Below, in pieces: positions 23,390 to 35,190 of a stretch of 64,000 bases of DNA (positions within the stretch are counted from its first letter, which is position 1; every line of letters begins with the position of its first letter). The DNA comes from Agapanthus africanus. Its lineage: Eukaryota > Streptophyta > Magnoliopsida > Asparagales > Amaryllidaceae. A model generated the notes under the pieces. It had not been told where the DNA came from. It made no database searches and saw nothing but the letters and a program-made list of their open reading frames with translations. A program made the translations under genes and the position numbers. The stretch covers positions 323,648,654 through 323,712,653 of the forward strand of contig JASDDO010000004.1 of NCBI GenBank assembly GCA_030015575.1, in the 5' to 3' direction.

Positions 23390-23910
23390 TTGCAAGGTCC
23401 TCTCGACTTTGTAAGGAGAAACCACCTGCGTGAGATCCTTACAATTCACAAAGGAAGCAACACATTTAGGAATCCCCACGACTCCTAAGGAGAAATTACA
23501 CTTGCGAGATCCTCACGACTCGTAAGGAGAACCCTATTATGAGACCCTCACGGCTCATAAGATTCAAAAGTATTAAGTTATAGGGACCTGAACCTGTTCT
23601 TAAGCGCCCCCCCAACCTCCAATACTGCCCTACAAGCGGTTCAATGTTGACCCTTGTATACAATCCACGGGCACGAATGAACATTTTCCTAACAGAGTCC
23701 CACCAGCGACTAGGGATATGCTCACACGGTGAACAAACACTTGTAGGTCCTCTCGACTTGCAAAGAGAAAACACTCTAGTAAGATCCTTACGACTTATAA
23801 GAGAACACACACTTAGGAATCCTCACGATTCCTAAGGATAAAACGCACCTATGAGATCCTCATGACTCGTAGGGAGAAACACCTTTATGAGACCCTTACG
23901 GCTCATGAAG
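23390..23910 (+). repeat. Hairpin array with conserved loop, copies 1 and 2
   Basis: Successive units have the form stem, CCTCACGA-like core, stem. Examples: CTTAGGAATC pairs with GATTCCTAAG around CTCAC (near 23813); TTATGAG pairs with CTCATAA around ACCCTCACGG (near 23538); CTTGCGAG pairs with CTCGTAAG (near 23492). Stem sequence varies between units while pairing is kept, partly by G-U type changes. Confidence 0.75.
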
Positions 23911-24179
23911 TCAAAAGCCTTAGTCGACAGGATCTTAATCCTGTTTGCTAAGCCACCTTTGTTCGACATCGACAGAGGCAAATGATGATTCGCTCATGGT
24001 AATATCCCAGTGGTAGCGATGCTGATGCCTAAAACGGTATCAAATTCCAAGTCCTTTTACGGCAAATGATGATTCGCTCATGACAATATTCCAGTCGCAG
24101 CGATGTTGATGCTAAGATTGGTATCAGATCCCAAATCCCCTACTCGCGAGAAAAAATCAGCAAGCCAAAAAAATGCATA

Positions 24180-24360
24180 TGAAATAGCCGAAATGATGGG
24201 GCAACTTGCAACAAAGTCAGCAAGTAAAAATGTATGCATACAAAAACAGCCGAAATGATTGGGCAACTCGCAATAAAAAGCAGCGAGTAAAAACAAAAAA
24301 AGCCGAAATGATTGAGCACCGCGAAAAATAGCCGAAATGATTGGGCAATCGCTATTTTCG
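24180..24360 (+). repeat. CCGAAATGATTGGGCAA repeats followed by small stems
   Basis: There are four or five copies of CCGAAATGATTGGGCAA or a close variant. The following stems vary: ACTTGC with GCAAGT, ACTCGC with GCGAGT, ATCGC with GCGAT. E has the same array, inverted, at 42990-43240. Confidence 0.7.
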
Positions 24361-24500
24361 CGATATAAAAAGATGAAATGATAAAGCATCGTGGAAAGAA
24401 TAAAAAAATGATGAAAGAATGAAACTTTTTGCCCTACAGGTGAGATCACATCGATCCCTGTAAATAATCCAGGGGCACAAACAAAGAGGGAACGATACCT

Positions 24501-24959
24501 TCCCAACAGGCTCCATCAGAAAGCGAAGCCAAATCTCGACGGTTCATAGACAACCTCAATATTTGTCGCAATATTGCAGACACAATGTCAACAAATGAAG
24601 CAAAGGAAGATCCCTAGCTTCAGGGTCTCGACGTCAACATCGACAACTTAGAGATCACCAACGGCGTTTCTCTTCGCTCCAACTAGATGCAGACGTGACG
24701 TCAACAATCGACCTCAGAGTCGCAACGAAACGGAACCATGGCAAAGTCTCTAGTTCCAAATCTCAATAGCCACATCTACAGCCTGGAGACCAACAACGGT
24801 GTGCCTCCTCATTCCAGCAGGACACAGATGTTACACCATCAAACGGAGCCACGACATAGTCCTTTATTCCAAATCTCGACGGTTCACAGACAACCTAGAG
24901 ACCATCTCGGCATTCGTCTCGTTACAGCAGACGAGATGTCAATAATCGCGTTCCTTCGC
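24501..24959 (+). other. Degenerate lead-in to the 137-bp array
   Basis: Fragments of the satellite unit (CAGCAGACGAGATGTCAA-like pieces, AGTTCCAAATCTC) occur in irregular order. No gene is seen. Confidence 0.6.
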
Positions 24960-27245
24960 AGTCCAGCAGGATACAGATGCAACGTCAACAAAAGACCTCA
25001 CAGTCGAAACAAAGCGGAGCGACGGCAAAATCCCATCTCCACCTCGGCATTCGTCTCGATACAGCAGACGAGATGTCAACAATGGCGTTCCTTCGCAGTC
25101 CAGCAGGATGCAGATGCAACGTCAACAAAAGACCTCACGGTTTAAGCAAAGCGGAGCGACAGCAAAATCCCATCTCCACCTCAGCATTCGTCTCAATACA
25201 GCAGACGAGATGTCAACAATGGCGTTCCTTCGCAGTCCAGCAGGATGCATATGCAATGTCAACAAAAGACCTTACGGTCGAAGCAAAGCGGAGCGACGGC
25301 AAAATCCCAGCTCCACCTCAACATTCGTCACGATACAGCAGACGAGATGTCAACAATGGCGTTCCTTCGCAGTCCAGCAGGATCCAGATGCAACGTCAAC
25401 AAAAGACCTCACAGTCGAAACAAAGCGGAGCGACGGCAAAATCCCAGCTCCACCTCGGCATTCGTCTCGATACAGCAGACGAGATGTCAATAATGGCGTT
25501 CCTTCGCAGTCCAACAGGATGCAGAAGCAACGTCAACAAAAGACCTTGTGGTCGAAATAAAGCGGAGTGACGGCAAAATCCCAGCTCCACCTCAGCATTT
25601 GTCTCGATACAGCAGACGAGATGTCAACAATGGCGTTCCTTCGCAGTCCAGCAGGATGCAGATGCAACATCAACAAAAGACCTCACGGTCGAAACAAAGC
25701 GGAGTGACGGCAAAATCCCAGCTCCACCTCAGCATTCGTCTCGTTACAGCGGACGAGATGTCAGCAATGGCGTTCCTTCGCAGTCTAACAGGATGCAGAT
25801 GCAACGTCAACAAAAGACCTCATGGTCGAAACAAAGCGGAGGGACGGAAAAATCCCAGCTCCACCTTAGCATTCGTCTCGATACAGCAGACGAGATGTCA
25901 ACAATAGCGTTCCTTCGCAGTCCAGCAGGATGCAGATGCAACGTCAACAAAATACCTCACGGTCGAAACAAAGCGGAGCGACGGCGAAATCCTAGCTCCA
26001 CCTCAGCATTCGTCTCGATACAGTGGACGCGATGTCATCAACGGCGTTCCTTCGCAGTCCAACAGGATGCAGATGCAACGTCAACAAAAGACCTCATGGT
26101 CGAAACAAAGCGGAGTGACGGCAAAATCCCAGCTCCGCCTCAGCATTCGTCTCGATACAGCAGACGAGATGTCAACAATAGCGTTCCTTCACAGTCCAGC
26201 AGGATGCAGATGCAATGTCAACAAAAGACCTCACGGTCGAAACAAAGCGGAGTGACAGCAAAATCCCAGCTCCACCTCAGCATTAGTCTCGTTACAGCGG
26301 ACGAGATGTCAGCAATGGCGTTCGTTCACAGTCCAACAGGATGCAGATGCAACGTCAACAAAAGACCTCACGGTCGAAACAAAGCGGAGTGACGGCAAAA
26401 TCCCAGCTCCACCTCAGCATTCGTCTCGTTACAGCGGACGAGATGTCAGCAATGGCATTCCTTCGCAGTCCAACAGGATGCAGATGCAACGTCAACAAAA
26501 GACCTCACGGTCGAAACAAAGCGGAGTGACGGCAAAATCCCAGCTCCACCTCAACATTCGTTTCGTTACAGCGGACGAGATGTCAGCAATGGCGTTCCTT
26601 TGCAGTCTAACAGGATGCAGATGCAACGTCAACAAAAGACCTCATGGTCGAAACAAAGCGGAGTGACGGCAAAATCCCAGCTCCACCTCAGCATTCGTCT
26701 TGATACAGCAGACGAGATGTCAACAATGGCGTTCCTTTGCAGTCCAGCAGGATGCAGATGCAACGTCAACAAAAGACCTCACGGTCGAAACAAAGCGGAG
26801 TGACGGCAAAATCCCAGCTCCACCTCAGCATTCGTCTCGTTACAGCGGACGCGATGTCAACAACGGCGTTCCTTCGTGGTCCATCAGGATGCAGATACAA
26901 CGTCAACAAAAGACCTTATGGTCGAAACAAAGCGGAGTGACAGCAAAATCCCAGCTCCACCTCAGTATTCGTCTCGATACAGCAGACGGGATGTCAACAA
27001 TGGCGTTCCTTCGCAGTCCAGCAGGATGCAGATGCAACATCAACAAAAGACCTCATGGTCGAAATAAAGCGGAGTGACGGCAAAATCCTAGCTCCACCTC
27101 AGCATTTGTCTCGTTACAGTAGACGCAATGTCAACAACGACATTCCCTCGCAATCCAGCACGATGCAGATGCAACGTCAGCGAAAGACCCCATGGTCGAA
27201 ACAAAGCGGAGTGACGGCAAAATCCCGGCTCCACCACGACATTCG
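24960..27245 (+). repeat. 137-bp satellite-like tandem array, about 17 units
   Basis: The phrase CAGGATGCAGATGCAACGTC or a close variant recurs every 137 bp, at phase positions 24966, 25103, 25240 and so on to 27158. Each unit contains an inverted repeat (TCGTCT pairing with AGACGA, nearby ATG/CAT). Because 137 is not a multiple of 3 the reading frame rotates unit by unit, which is why open frames appear in all three frames; they are not genes. Units differ by a few substitutions each. Confidence 0.95.
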
Positions 27246-28300
27246 TCTCGATACAGTAAACGAAGCGAAGGCCAAATTCCTAGCTTCAGGGTCTTGACGG
27301 TAACTCATATAAAATCCGAAAGACTATCGGAGATCATCCCACATCAGCGCGGAGTGGTCACCACCTCGACATTCGTCTCGATACAGCAGACGAGATGTCA
27401 CTACGGCATCCTTCCTCCAACAGGATTCGGACACGCCAAAGCAAACGAAGCAACGACCAAATTCCTAGCTTCAGCGTCTTGACGGTAACTCATATAAAAC
27501 CTAAAAGATTATCGGAGATCATCCCACATCAGCACGGAGTGGCCACCACCTCGACGTTCGTCTCGATACAGCAGACGAGATGTCACCCCAGCGTTCTTCC
27601 TCCAACAGGACTCAGACGCGACAATCAAATAACAGAGCCATGGCAAAATCCCTAGTTCCAAACCTCGACGGTTCACATGCAACCTAGAGACAACCGCGAC
27701 ATTCGTCTCGATACAGCAGACGCAGTGCCAGCAAACGAAGCGAAGGACAAATTCCTAGCTTCATGGTCTTGACGATAACTCATATAAAACCTGAAAGACT
27801 ATCGGAGATCATCCTGCGGAGTGGTCACCACCTCGACGTTCGTCTCGATACAGCAGACGAGATGTCACTACGGCATCCTTCCTCCAACAGGATTCAGACA
27901 CGCCAAAGCAAACGAAGCAAAGGCTAAATTCCTAGCTTCAGGGTCTTGACGGTAACTCATATAAAACCTGAAAGATTATCGGAGATCATCCCACATCAGC
28001 GCGGAGTGGTCACCACCTCGACATTCGTCTCGATACAGCAGACGAGATGTCACCCCAGCGTTCTTCCTCCAACAGGACTCAGATGCGACAATCAAACAAC
28101 GGAGCCATGGCAAAATCCCCAGTTCCAAACCTCGACAGTTCACATGCAACCTAGAGACAACCGCGACATTCGTCTCGATACAGCAGACGCAGTGCCAGCA
28201 AACGAAGCGAAGGTCAAATTCCTAGCTTCAGGGACTTGACGGCAACTCATATAACACCTGAAAGACTATCGGAGATCATCCCACACCAGCGCGGAGTAGT
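27246..28300 (+). repeat. Longer repeats derived from the 137-bp unit
   Basis: TAGCTTCAGGGTCTTGACGG and near-copies occur at about 27283, 27470, 27757, 27932 and 28223, so spacing alternates between about 175-187 and 287-291 bp. Each block includes the GTCTCGATACAGCAGACGAG core of the 137-bp unit. E has a shorter form with a regular 185-bp period (42361, 42546, 42731). Confidence 0.85.
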
Positions 28301-28764
28301 TATGACTCATCGAGGCTCTCCAAAATGAGCCTAACCTCAAGTAAAAAGCGGCATGGAAAAATTCCTAACGCTTGCTCTTCTGACGGTCAAACTGCCTAGG
28401 AAGATTGCTTGAAGACGTTTTGTCCATCCCCCGAAGGGATCAGAGACACGACAGTCGCAAGGCTGCTCGAATAGCAAGATTGCCTATCGAGAAATACATC
28501 AGCCAACGCGACGGTATGACGGACAAAATCCTAGTACCACAGACCCTAACGGACCTTTGTCGTAAAGAGCAGAGGTTAACTGTGATGTTAGGACATCCTT
28601 GCGAGAACTTCTCGATTCGTCTCGACTCGTAAGGCAAAGCCTTAGGCAATGGGGATTAAAAAAAACTATTTCCTAAGCACTGGGGCCCTGCAAGTCAGTC
28701 CAAGATGGACTCTTGCATACTATTCACGGGTCACACTCTCCGAAGTCGAACATCGACAAAGAGG
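28301..28764 (+). other. Unique spacer conserved between D and E
   Basis: It is clearly related to 41460-41900 (inverted) in E. A short frame (28405-28632) has a counterpart in E, but most differences between them change the amino acid, so it is not treated as a gene. Confidence 0.6.
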
Positions 28765-29270
28765 GAAACAACCACTTATAAGTCCTCTCGACTTGTAAGC
28801 GGGAAAAATTCTCTTGTGAGATCCTTGCGACTCTCAAGAGAAAACACACACTTAGGAGTCCTCACGACTCTTAGGGAGAAAATACACCTACGGGATCCTC
28901 TCGACTCGTAGGGAGAAAAGTCTTTATGAGACCCTCACGGCTCATAAAGTTGAAAAGTCTTAGGTGGCAGATCCTAACCCTGTCTCCTAAGCCATCACTG
29001 CCCTACAAGGAAGTCAAAATAGACTATCTACGGGCCACACTCCCCGAAGTCAAACATCGACAAGGAGGGAAACCATCACTTATGAGTCCTCTCGATTTGT
29101 AAGGGAGAAAATTCTCTTGTGAGATTCTTACGACTCTCAAGGGAAAACGCACTTAGGAGTCCTCACGACCCCTAAGGAGAAAATACACCTGCGGGATCCT
29201 CTCGACCTGTAGGGAGAAAAAACCTTCTTGAGACCCTTACGGCTCATGAAGATGAAAAAAGTCTTAGGTT
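28765..29270 (+). repeat. Hairpin array with conserved loop, copies 3 and 4
   Basis: Five hairpins follow in fixed order, twice (28765-28955 and 29075-29260): CTTATAAGTC/GACTTGTAAG, CTCTTGTGAG/CTCTCAAGAG, CTTAGGAGTC/GACTCTTAGG, CCTACG/CGTAGG, CTTTATGAG/CTCATAAAG. Between the arms is a CCTCTCGA, CCTCACGA or CCTTGCGA core. The same order is found at 23740-23910 and, inverted, in E. Confidence 0.8.
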
Positions 29271-29327
29271 ACAAGAACCCTAAACTTGTCTCCTAAGCCA
29301 TCAATTCTATAGCCATGCGTAACTCTG

Positions 29328-29369
29328 CACTACTTCACCCACGTACATACTTGCGTGGGCAAAGTAGTG
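29328..29369 (+). promoter_or_regulatory. Long hairpin running into the polypurine tract of D
   Basis: CACTACTTCACCCACG pairs with CGTGGGCAAAGTAGTG (two mismatches) over a 10-nt loop. The 3' arm overlaps the purine tract. Confidence 0.75.
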
Positions 29370-29378
29370 GGGGGCATT
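29365..29378 (+). promoter_or_regulatory. Element D polypurine tract
   Basis: GTAGTGGGGGGCAT lies directly before the 3' LTR start TGTTCCC at 29379; it primes plus-strand DNA synthesis. Confidence 0.85.
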
Positions 29379-32088
29379 TGTTCCCGCCAAAAATTTCTGC
29401 GCAAAGAGCCTAAGGTATCAAATGGCAGCGATACTCTTAAGAAAATGCGAACCAGTATTTTCCGGGCTGTATTTTGACAAACTCCCGGATGAGAAACAGC
29501 TAAATTCTGATGTTATCATAAGCGTCTTGAAAAATCCTTCCATTTGATATATTATGGGCTTCATAATTCATCTGGGATCAAAAGTTATGAGGTATCACGT
29601 GCCCACACGTGACCAAGCATCACGTGACCACACGTGACCATTTACAGGCAAAGCCTGTAGGCACTAGATAAAATAAATGATTAAATGGGGTCAAGTACCA
29701 TCACGTGATGGGCCTTTAAATCCACCGAAAGGAATTAAAAAATATTATAAAACAACAAGGAATACCCCAATGGAGCATCACGTGCCCACGCGTGACCAAA
29801 GGTCACGTGTAGACACGTGATGGGTTCCTAAGCTCTCTGAATTAATAGAATTAAATTCTAATTAAATAATTAATCAATGGGGTGACGTGCTAACACGTGA
29901 TGGGCTCTTAGACCCTCTGAAATAATAAGAATTAAATTCTAACAAAGGGGTCACGTGTCAACACGTGATAGGCCTTTAAACTCACCGAAAAGAATTAAAA
30001 GTATAATAAAATAACAAGGAAAAACCTCAATTGGGCATCACGTGCTCACACGTGACAAAGGGTCACGTGCTGACACGTGATAATTCCCGAGTTCTTTAAA
30101 ACAACAGAATTAAATGCTTAATCGAGGGGGTCACGTGTCAACATGTGATGGGATCATAAAATCTCAGAAATAATAGAATTAAATTCTAATTAAGGGAAAT
30201 CAAAAACCCTAACTGGAAAAATATTTCTTTAAATCTTTCCAAACAAAAAGGATGGTGTTCTGTAAAATGGAGCACCGTTGGATTAAAAATCCAATGGTGA
30301 TTAAAAATCACCAATTTATGGAAAGAGTTTATACAAGGAAAGATTTCCCACAAATTTGAATAACAGATAAAAGATCTTTTGGATTAAAAATCCAATGGTG
30401 AATAAAATTCACTGAGTGATCTAGAAGATCATGTTGGTTACAAAATCAATTAAAATCTTTCAATGAAAGATTTACAAAACAAATTGATTCTTTTCTTTCT
30501 CCTATAAATAGGAGCCAAGAGAAGAAGAGAAGTATCTACTTTTTTTTTTGGAGATAACAACAACATAGAGAAAAAAGAGAGGAGAATTTAATTCTCAAGA
30601 AAGAAAACCCTAGGTGAGAAAAGAAAGGGGATCAAAACTTCAAACAGAGAATTTAATTCACAAAATCTAAGAGTTTAACTCTTCTGCAAAAGAACTTAGT
30701 TCTTCCCATGGTTGAAGATCTGCAAAGAGCACATCTCCCCATAAGTTGAGAATTTAATTCTCATCGGGTTAAGATCCTGCCATGCAGATCCAAAACATAG
30801 AGGGGGAATTGAGTTTTGAGAATTTAATTCTCCCAAAACAAAACCAGGGTTTAACCTTATCTGAGAATTTAATTCTCCTATATTTATTGGAATTTAATTC
30901 CTTCAAGATTGACAGAACTAGGGTTTAACCCTAATTGAGAATTTAATTCTCTCAAATTCACAGGAATTTAATTCTTCTTAAAATGAAGTTAGGGTTTAAC
31001 CCTATATAAGAATTTAATTCTTTCACATATATGGGAATTTAATTCCTCTAAAACATAATTAGGGTTTAACCCTATAAAAGAATTTAATTCTTAAAGAAAT
31101 AAAGGGACTTGAAAGATCTCCATGCACGCAAAAGACTAAGGTCACGTGTCCCCACATGACCCTTGAAAAGATCCCCAAAAATGAGAGGGAATTAGCTCTG
31201 AGGCAACGCCTCACGTGCTCCCACGTGACCTCCTAAACAAAAGGAATAAAAGCAAGGGCAGAATCTAACTCGGGCGCTCTTACGTGTTACCACATGACCC
31301 CTCGATGAAAGCTTGAATAATTAAAGCGCAAAGCTCCATCACGTGCCAACACGTAACGGTCAAAGAGCAAAGTGTTTAACACTTGTTTGCAGAACAAAGT
31401 AAAGGGGATCTGGCCCCACTTTTTGATGCCATCACGTGCTCCCACATGACCCCTTCCTCTTCTAGTGTTTAACACTAATTTGATAATCTTATTCCTAGTG
31501 TTTAACACTGTTGTTCTCTAGTGTTTAACACTACTTTTAGCCAAAATGGCCAATTTTCCAGAGGCAAAAGTCGCTCCTCCAAATGAATCTCAAAATTGAG
31601 GAAATCAAAGATGAAAATGTTTAGCATTGCTGAATAATATGGGCTTGAACCCAGACAAATGTATGATGGACCAACAGAGGGCTAATATTCCAAACTTGAT
31701 TGGACTTAGCCCAAGAAGGCCATAAGTCTTCAATTCAGGCTTAACTGAGCCAATGTGCTCATAATATAATTAATTGATCTTAGTTCCAAATTGGACTACA
31801 GATCACTTAATCCACTTTGGTTCGAGGGTACATCTCTTCACTCCTCTGATATTTATCGTTGTAATCCTTCAACGTCTTCAGAGAGGTGACGGGTCCCGAT
31901 AACCATACACTTCACGGACTATGATGTCCTTAACCTTGACTGTGAGGTCTTTAAACTCACAGACTATGATGTCCTTAACCTTGACTATGAGGTCTTTAAA
32001 CTCACGGACTATGATGTCCTTAACCTCGACCGTGATGTCTTTAAACTAACAATGGACCACTATGTCCTTAAACTGGTATTGGACCACC
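29379..32088 (+). repeat. Element D 3' LTR, left part
   Basis: It matches 15889 onward, including G-box pairs, TATA box (30503) and mini-palindromes. It has one extra CACGTG pair near 29610-29636 compared with the 5' LTR. It is cut at 32088 by element E, after the target duplication CCACC (32084-32088). Confidence 0.95.
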
Positions 32089-32742
32089 TGTTCCCCTCCG
32101 AATGGCGGCTAAGACAGAGATGTCTTGCCTGAGATTCGGGGCAGATACTATTTGGTGCTATCCGTCCACCTCTCCGAAGATGCCAAGTTGATTTATGGCA
32201 CCGTGTATCGGAGGTTTAGACGGATGCGGCCGATGTAGCAGACTTCGTCAGATTCCCCCTCGTTCGTGGGGTTTTTGATTGTGGGGACGCTATTCCCTGC
32301 AGGCGCAAGCCCCTGCAGTTAATTACGCTACCGCATCGCGGTAACAACTTTCTCCTTCTCCAGATGGTCACTTCGTGTCGTGGATGTTTGTTTTGTCTTT
32401 GGTTGCCCGTGGATTGTATACGGAGACTAATTTATGTTTTCGCCCGTAGGACGTGGATTAGTCCAAATCCGTATTTTCTTAGATTTGGGTTTGGGGTTTT
32501 GGTTTAAGGATACGTTAGTCTCATTTTGGACTAAGATCAACTTAAACGTTTGTTAAGGATACGTTAGTCTAATTTCCAGACTAAGATCAACTTAACAGGA
32601 TCATTTAGATCCAACAAGAGAGCATTTGAGCTCTATTGTTTAGTTTAGGGACATTTCGGTCGATTTCCAGTTTAAGGACATGGTGGTCCATTGCCAGTTT
32701 AGGGACATAGTAGTCCATTTAATATATGGCCATCGGGACCCA

Positions 32743-33760
32743 TCACCTCTCTGACGACGTTAAAGGATTACAACGATAGATGTCAGAGGAGTTCGGAGAT
32801 GTACCCTTGAACCAAAGTTGGTTGGGGATCTTATAGTCCAATTTGGGACTAAAGCCTGTTTGAATATTTAAGGATACGTTAGCCATATTTAAGGCTAAGA
32901 TCAACTTAAACAGGACCGTTTAGATCCGACAAAAAAGCATTTGAAGGCTCTATTGTTCCAGTTTAGGGACATGGTGGTCCATTGCCAGTTTAGGGACATG
33001 GTGGTCCATTGCCAGTTTAGGGACATAGTGGTCCATTGCATGTATGTCCGTAGGGACCCGTCACCTCTCTGACGTCTTTGAAGGATTACAACGATAAGTG
33101 TCAGAGGAGTTCAGAGATGTACCCTTGGACCAAAGTTGGTTGGGGATCTTATAGTCCAATTTGGGACTAAAGTCTGTTTGAATGTTTAAGGATACGTTAG
33201 CCATATTTAAGGCTAAGATCAACTTAAACAGGACCGTTTAGATCCGACAAAAGAGCACTTGAGGGCTCTATTAGTCCAGTTTATGGACATAGTGGTCCAT
33301 TGCCAGTTTAAGGACATGGTGGTCCATTGCCAGTTTAAGGACATGGTGGTCCATTGCCAGTATGTCCGTCGGGACCCGTCACCTCTCTGACGTCGTTGAA
33401 AGATTACAACGATAGGTGTCAGAGGAGTTCAGAGATGTATCCTTGGACCAAAGTTGGTTGGGGATCTTATAGTCCAATTTAGGACTAAAGTCTGTTTGAA
33501 TGTTTAAGGATACGTTAGCTATATTTAAGGCTAAGATCAACTTAAACAGGACCGTTTAGATCCGACAAAAGAGCATTTGAAGGCTCTATTTTTCCAGTTT
33601 AAGGACATGGTGGTCCATTGCCAGTTTAAGGACATTGTGGTCCATTGCCAGTTTAGGGACATAGTGTTTCATTTAATATATGGCCGCCGGGACCCATCAC
33701 CGCTCTGACGTCGTTGAACGATTACAACGACAGGTGTCAGAGGAGTTCGGAGATGTACCC
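32743..33760 (-). repeat. 318-bp tandem repeats in LTR E, left copy (four units)
   Basis: TCACCTCTCTGACG or a close variant recurs at 32743, 33061, 33379 and 33697, exactly 318 bp apart. Each unit contains GTTTAGGGACATGGTGGTCC sub-repeats in two or three copies. Confidence 0.9.
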
Positions 33761-34129
33761 TCGAACAAGATGTAAATTGATTTAAGAGAGCAACTATGCT
33801 CAGTCAATTTAATTTGAGGACTTACGGCCACGATTGGGCTAAGTCCAGTTGAGAATATTTAACGTTTTATTTGCATTTGGCCTGTTAGGCCTTTATTAGG
33901 GCTCTGCCCCTGTTTAATAATGCAGTGCATTTTCTCTGCCCTTTTAGGCCTAGAGCATTTTATTTTGGTCTGATACACTTTTATTTGGGCTTTATCCCTT
34001 TTAATAGTGCATAGCACTTTGTTTAGTCTGATAGACCTTTCTTTATTGGGCTCTGCCCTTGATAATGCATTGCATTAATTAGTCTGACAAAGTGCCACAT
34101 GGCTTGTCAGGCGCTTTGCGCTGATTGAG

Positions 34130-35190
34130 GAGCGTAAGGCGCAAATCCATGGGGAGGTGACACGTGTCACGTTCAGGAGAGCGCAAGCGCAGTGCGCTGC
34201 GCTATTGCGCTGCTGACACGTGGCGCGCTCTGGTGAGTTGCGCCAATTCATGAGAGCAGTGCTATGTTTTTAGAAGCGCATAGCGCAGATCATCATGGGG
34301 CTGACACGTGGCGCTCTCTGTTGGCTTGCGCCGACCCGAGAGCGCAACAGTGTAGATTTTGCAAGTGCAGGGCACTGTTTTATTATTTGAGAATCTTTTA
34401 GATTTCAGAACCAATGGTTCATAAAATAAAAATAAAAAAGTGCAAGGCACTGTTTGTTTTCTTGGTCTAATTTAGATCAAAGAAAACAAGTTTCTCTTGT
34501 TTTTTCTTATTTCAGATAACCAGTGGTTCATAAAAAGTGCGAAGCACTTATTATTATTTATTTTTCTTTTTATTGAAGATCATTGATCTTGTTCTCAGAT
34601 CAATGATCTGTTCATAAGAGAATTTTCTCTTTTTTCTAAAGGTTTTTACCTTTTTTTGTTCTTGAGGAATTCTCTCCAATTCTTCAGAGTTCTCAATGAT
34701 GATCTTCATGCCTTTTGATTTAGGGTCTAGGGGCCTTTATATAGTGCCCATAAATTTGTTACAATTTGTTAGAGAGATCTTTCTCTGAGTGATTTGAGGA
34801 ATTTTCCCCACCGTTGGATCTTCGATCCAAGGGCTTCTGTTTTACAGAAGGCAATCTTCTTGTTTTAACAAGAACAGAAAAATCTCGCTAGAATTTAATT
34901 CTGTTTGGCGCAAACGCCCCAGCGCGTGACACGTGTCAAGCAGCGTAGTGCAACTGCGCTGACACGTGTCGCGCAGCGCACGGCGCAGCTCAACTGCGCT
35001 AGCGCATCTGCGCTGACATGTGTCGCGCAGCGCAACTGCGCAGACACGTGTCGCGCAGCGCTTGCGCAACGAAGCGTTGCTTCCTTTAATTTTGTTTAAA
35101 ATAGAGTTTTGCTCTAATTGGACGCGCTGCCTTGGGCACTGCGCTGATGTATCAGCTTTTGACACGTGGCGCGTTGCGCGCAGCGCACGG
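34130..35190 (-). promoter_or_regulatory. GCGC- and ACACGTG-rich U3 of element E
   Basis: There are many copies of TGACACGTGTC, TGACACGTGGCGC and CGCGCAGCGCA, plus short inverted repeats such as AGTGCAAGGCACT and GAACCAATGGTTC. CACGTG again is the G-box core. The right LTR has the same region at 50280-51330. Confidence 0.65.

Larger units (their letters stand above)
23040..24500 (+). other. Element D untranslated interior, hairpin region 1
   Basis: No pol gene is present. It holds two ~139-bp repeats containing AAAACCCGAAAGGG (about 23150-23380), arrays of ~27-nt hairpins (23390-23540 and 23740-23910), and repeated CCGAAATGATTGGGCAA units (24180-24360). The same blocks follow gag in the same order in E (44350 down to 42900). 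Confidence 0.8.

Noticed and set aside
23036-23479. 147-codon minus-strand frame with repeats (and plus-strand copies at 43940-44269)
   Set aside because: Readings of the AAACCCGAAAGGG repeat block, antisense to the element.
24960-27245. CRISPR-like regular repeats
   Set aside because: Direct 137-bp satellite units with no unique spacers, in a plant retrotransposon.
24977-27297. Many overlapping open frames of 60-199 codons, Gln/Ser/Arg-rich
   Set aside because: They are readings of the 137-bp tandem array in three rotating frames.
28405-28632. 75-codon frame with a counterpart in element E (41664-41858)
   Set aside because: Most differences between the two copies change the amino acid, so there is no sign of protein selection; shared because the elements are related.
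15889-29378. Integrated pararetrovirus as an alternative for element D
   Set aside because: Clear LTRs, target duplication, primer site and polypurine tract, and no viral movement-protein or RT genes.
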